From Pigoraptor vietnamica (Eukaryota > Opisthokonta > Filasterea), in assembly GCA_943704525.1 (NCBI GenBank), contig CALSCQ010001574.1, positions 1-25,908 of the forward strand: 25,908 nt of DNA. Reading direction: 5' to 3'. Made by a program: the position numbers and the translations under genes. Shown here in pieces: positions 23,060 through 25,908 of this stretch (position 1 is its first letter; each line of letters opens with the position of its first letter). The notes under the pieces were generated by a model. That model was given only the letters and a program-made list of their open reading frames with translations. It did no database searches and had not been told where the DNA came from.

Positions 23060-24265
23060 CGCGGTCGGTGCGCTGGTCCATGCCCCTGGAGGGTCACTTC
23101 ATGGCCCGCGGCCGCCGGCTTTGTTATCGTGCGCCAGGTCTTTGTTTCTCGCTGGCAGGGCACCTGGGCCTTGAAGGAATTATAGGTTACAGCTGATGGC
23201 ATGCCACCGCTCCGATCCTCCGAGCAACAGTAATGCCTTGTAGTTAATGTTATGAGGCCACGTCGGCAGCCACTCGGCTGTGATCTGTCAGCACTTGAGA
23301 AGACTAGGCGCTCGGCGGGGCGCGCCGACCGACCGGACCGTTCGGGGGCACCGGCCAGCCAAGTGCCAGGGTTCGGCAGCAAATTCAGCCAGCCGGCGCT
23401 GGAGCCGCGCAGATCCGCTGACCCCCGAGGCCGCGTGACAATCAATGCAATGCGGCAGGTGTAGTCTAGTACTTGTATCACTGGCCCGACGCCAGTGTGT
23501 CTGATTCGCTGTCTGATTCGCTGTGCTGATGACTCACCGTGACGACGGCAGCCGACTGTTCACTCAGCCGTTTCGGTTCAATCGGGCCGTGCCGGCGACC
23601 ACCGCCGCGGGCTCTGCGGCCGCATCAGGCGCGGGCGAGCACGCCGTGGCCGGCGGACGGCCCCGCCGGTCTGAGCTCCGGCGGCACTGCCGAACCGCAT
23701 GCCGGTCAGTCTGGAGCATCTCCGCCAGCGCCAGTATCATTGGCGCAAATCTATGCACAAACACACGATTACTGAAGACCCCGACGTTGTCACGCATGTT
23801 TTGGCGACGGCCGGCAGGCCCGTGGCATGACGCCATATGCCACCCGGCGACGGTTCTGCAACTGACAGTTGTCCAGACAAGCGATGACGCACTCCTCGGA
23901 GCGTGAGGTGACGGAAGACGCCGTGGACTGTAAATGCCTTGACAGTTGTTTCGCCGTGTACGCGCGTGGCACACACTGCTGTCGGACGCTTCAACGCTGG
24001 GACACAGTTTCTGTCGTCCGTTCATCGTTTGGATTTGCGGACAGCCATCGCGGTTTCGGATGCGGTGAACTGGCGCAACTGTCGATGGTGTCGTCACCCG
24101 CAGACACCGGTGTCTGAGACTCACGTACCTGTTTCTTCTTTTTACATTTTTGTTTTTTTTTGGGGGGGGGGAGAAGTCGGCTCTGAGGCCCACCGGCGAC
24201 TGAACTGCGTGTGTGAGAGGGAGGGCGGCAGTGCATCCCGCGTGACAACGCCGCCCAGTACGAGA
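23060..24265. other. Intergenic region without a convincing gene
   Basis: About 1.2 kb. Open frames on both strands overlap and show no recognisable motif; none has a splice-compatible neighbour that extends it. Visible features are a short direct repeat CTGATTCGCTGT near 23500-23525, a T9-G10 homopolymer pair at 24153-24171 and a 16-bp palindrome at 24101-24116. The last part must include the promoter of the sensor-kinase gene. Confidence 0.5.
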
Positions 24266-25827
24266 ATGGGATCGAACGCCCCTCTGATGCTCACCCCGGG
24301 CGAGCTACCCGTCAACGAACTCGTGAAGACGATCGACTGGTCGAAGACGCCATTGGGTCCGCAGGAATCGTGGCCGGAGCAGTTGCGGATCGCGTTCAAC
24401 ATTGTACTCTCGGCGTTGTTTCCCATCGCCATCTACTGGGGTCCGGAGCTTGGACTGGTATGTTAGTCTCAGTTTGTGTGTGCGCCGGCGCCTGTGTGTG
24501 TCGTTATAGGGCATGCGACGGATGTGCACATACACTGCCGTGTCATCAAAGGGCGTACGCGTGTGTGCCTGTGTATGTCGTTATGGCATGTGATGTGCAC
24601 GTACACTGCCGGTCAGTGTCGTCATAGGGCGTACCGACGCGTACGTGTGTGCCTGTGTATGTCGTTATCAGATGGCATGTCGTTATGGCATGTGATGTGC
24701 ACGTACACTGCCGGTGTCATTATACGGGCGTACAATACGTGTGTGCCTGTGTATGTCGTTATCAGATGGCATGTCGTTATGGCATGTGATGTGCACGTAC
24801 ACTGCCGGTGTCATTATACGGGCGTACAATACGCGTGTGTGCCTTGGTGTCGCCGTAGCCAGTGTCCTGCGGTATCAGATTTCGTTACTGTACTCTGAGG
24901 GCGCGTGTGTGTGCCTGTGTATGTGTGCTCGGTATGTGACAGTTATAGAGCGTCAGTGTCGGTGCTTTTGTGTCCTTGCAGCGGGCCTCGCCCCTCATTC
25001 CGTCCCCCCTCCCATCATTTTACTTTCGTCCGTCCTTCGCCCACAGGTGTTCAACCAGAGCTGGCGCCCCATTCTCGGCACGCTCAAGTACCCTGCCGCA
25101 ATGGGCCAGCGCGCCGCAGAGTGCTGGCCCGAGCTGGTAGAGTCGCGCATTCCGATGATGCACACTGTCATGCGCACGGGGGAGGCCGTGTTCTGCCCGG
25201 ACATGATATTCTTTATGGGTACGTTGGGAGCGAGCGGTCATTCGTCTTTCTTTCTCAGTTTATATATGGCACTTGACTATTGCGTGTTGATATTTGTTGT
25301 TCCGGCATGTCTCGCGATCGCATGCAGAGCGCTTCGGGTACATCGAGGAGTGCTACTTCAGCTTCACCTTCAGCCCCATTACGCTCGACAACGGTACCGT
25401 TGGTGGCGTTCTCAATATCGTGCTCGAGACGACGGAGCGCGTGCTCAGCGAGAGGCGGCTGAAGGCATTGGGGGATCTCGGCACGCGCACGCCGCACGCG
25501 AAGACGGCGGTCGAGGCCTGTCAATTGGCGGGACAGACGTTAGCGGAGCACAACGTCGATGTCCCATTTGCCGTGCTCTACCTCGTCAAGGGAAGGTACC
25601 TCACGCGCGTGTTTGGTTTGGACTCAGTTCCACATTCACGTGAGTGGCCCGAGGACGTCGCACTTGAGCCCGGCGACTTGCCGTGGTTGGACGGCGCCGG
25701 CGACGAGAAAGTCGCCGCTTTGCGGTCGGCAGTCTCTTCCGGCAACGCTGTTCTGTGCGGGAAGGAGTTTGGCAAGGGCACTGCCCTCGTGCTGCCGACA
25801 AAGCTCACGTCTCTAGGCGGCGAGAGG
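24266..25827 (+). CDS. PAS/GAF sensor histidine kinase, N-terminal part (continues beyond right edge)
   Basis: Exons seen: 24266-24457, 25047-25218, 25328-25827 (288 codons). A GTGTGT donor at 25828 then opens an intron that runs to the window edge. The protein begins with the signature of a bacterial PAS sensor family: DWSKTPLGPQESWPEQLR, FPIAIYWGPELGLV, NQSWRPILG, CWPEL, TGEAVF, GYIEECYFSFTFSPI, GGVLNIVLETTERVLSERRL (about residues 15-160). An S-helix and GAF-type segment follow (AVEACQLAGQTLAEHNVDVPFAVLYL to TALVLPTKLTSLGGER, about 170-288). In this family a HisKA/HATPase core and often a receiver domain come next; they lie outside the window. The role would be two-component sensing of an unknown signal, soluble since no TM segment is visible. 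The start is the first in-frame ATG, just before the conserved motif. Confidence 0.85.
24501..24860 (+). repeat. Minisatellite of four 71-102-bp units in the sensor-kinase intron
   Basis: The core TGTGCACGTACACTGCCG begins at 24523, 24594, 24696 and 24790. Units share GTCGTTATGGCATGTGATG before the core and GGGCGTAC..CGTGTGTGCCTGTGTAT after it. The last two are almost identical and carry an extra GTCGTTATCAGATGGCAT. Each unit contains TGTATGTCGTTAT, which resembles the intron's own donor GTATGTTAG at 24458. Confidence 0.85.
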
Positions 25828-25908
25828 GTGTGTGTGCAAGCGTGTCCTGTATCCATGTCATCGTATCGTGTCCTTCTGAGTACCTGTATGTTTGCAACGC
25901 GGGGGGGG

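Noticed and set aside
24101-24116. 16-bp perfect palindrome CAGACACCGGTGTCTG
   Set aside because: A 16-bp palindrome is expected about 0.4 times by chance in a window of this length, and nothing around it suggests a function.
23564-24193. 209-codon minus-strand frame in the gap before the sensor kinase
   Set aside because: It has basic low-complexity composition, begins in the T9-G10 homopolymer area, shows no motif and has no better support than overlapping frames on the other strand.

Overview
The window looks like nuclear DNA from a GC-rich, intron-bearing, flagellated single-celled eukaryote. About 37 spliceosomal introns can be placed, most of them 65-150 nt, with donors dominated by GTGCGT and GTGAGT. 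The standard code is used. Two genes are cilium genes (KATNIP and the kinesin-2 subunit KAP3), so the cell very likely builds a flagellum. A bacterial-type PAS/GAF sensor-kinase N-terminus and a giant LamG/DUF4215/beta-helix/multi-TM surface protein are typical of free-living protists such as apusomonads and similar lineages. The species cannot be fixed from the sequence alone.

Layout, left to right. (1) 1-250, minus strand: the 5' part of an unrecognised Arg-rich protein, running off the left edge. (2) 251-1248: non-coding, with a GTCACGTGAT E-box and a perfect 26-bp palindrome. (3) 1249-3134, plus: a vasculin (GPBP1) homologue, six exons. (4) 3135-3609: spacer with a purine mirror repeat. 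(5) 3610-7840, plus: a KATNIP (KIAA0556) homologue, seven exons, 1223 aa. (6) 8216-14887, plus: a 2140-aa surface protein with a signal peptide, LamG domain, three DUF4215-like modules, a Pmp-like beta-helix, a Cys-rich stalk, about eight or nine TM helices and a cytoplasmic tail. (7) 15041-19101, plus: KAP3, 16 exons, 738 aa, with two GC-AG introns and a 53-bp minisatellite in one intron. (8) 19558-20232, plus: a small single-exon zinc-finger-like protein. (9) 20706-23059, plus: a conserved-looking 624-aa protein I do not recognise, seven exons. (10) 23060-24265: about 1.2 kb without a convincing gene. (11) 24266 to the right edge, plus: the N-terminal PAS and GAF part of a sensor histidine kinase, with a 589-nt intron holding a second minisatellite.

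The genes do not form one operon-like pathway. The clearest functional links are the two cilium genes, which lie 7.2 kb apart, and a shared E-box. The 10-mer ATCACGTGAC lies in the same orientation about 90-95 bp upstream of the start codons of the left-edge gene and KAP3, and again upstream of the unrecognised 624-aa gene, where it is doubled into a palindrome. All exon coordinates were derived by hand from splice signals, reading-frame continuity and remembered family sequences; no search was run.
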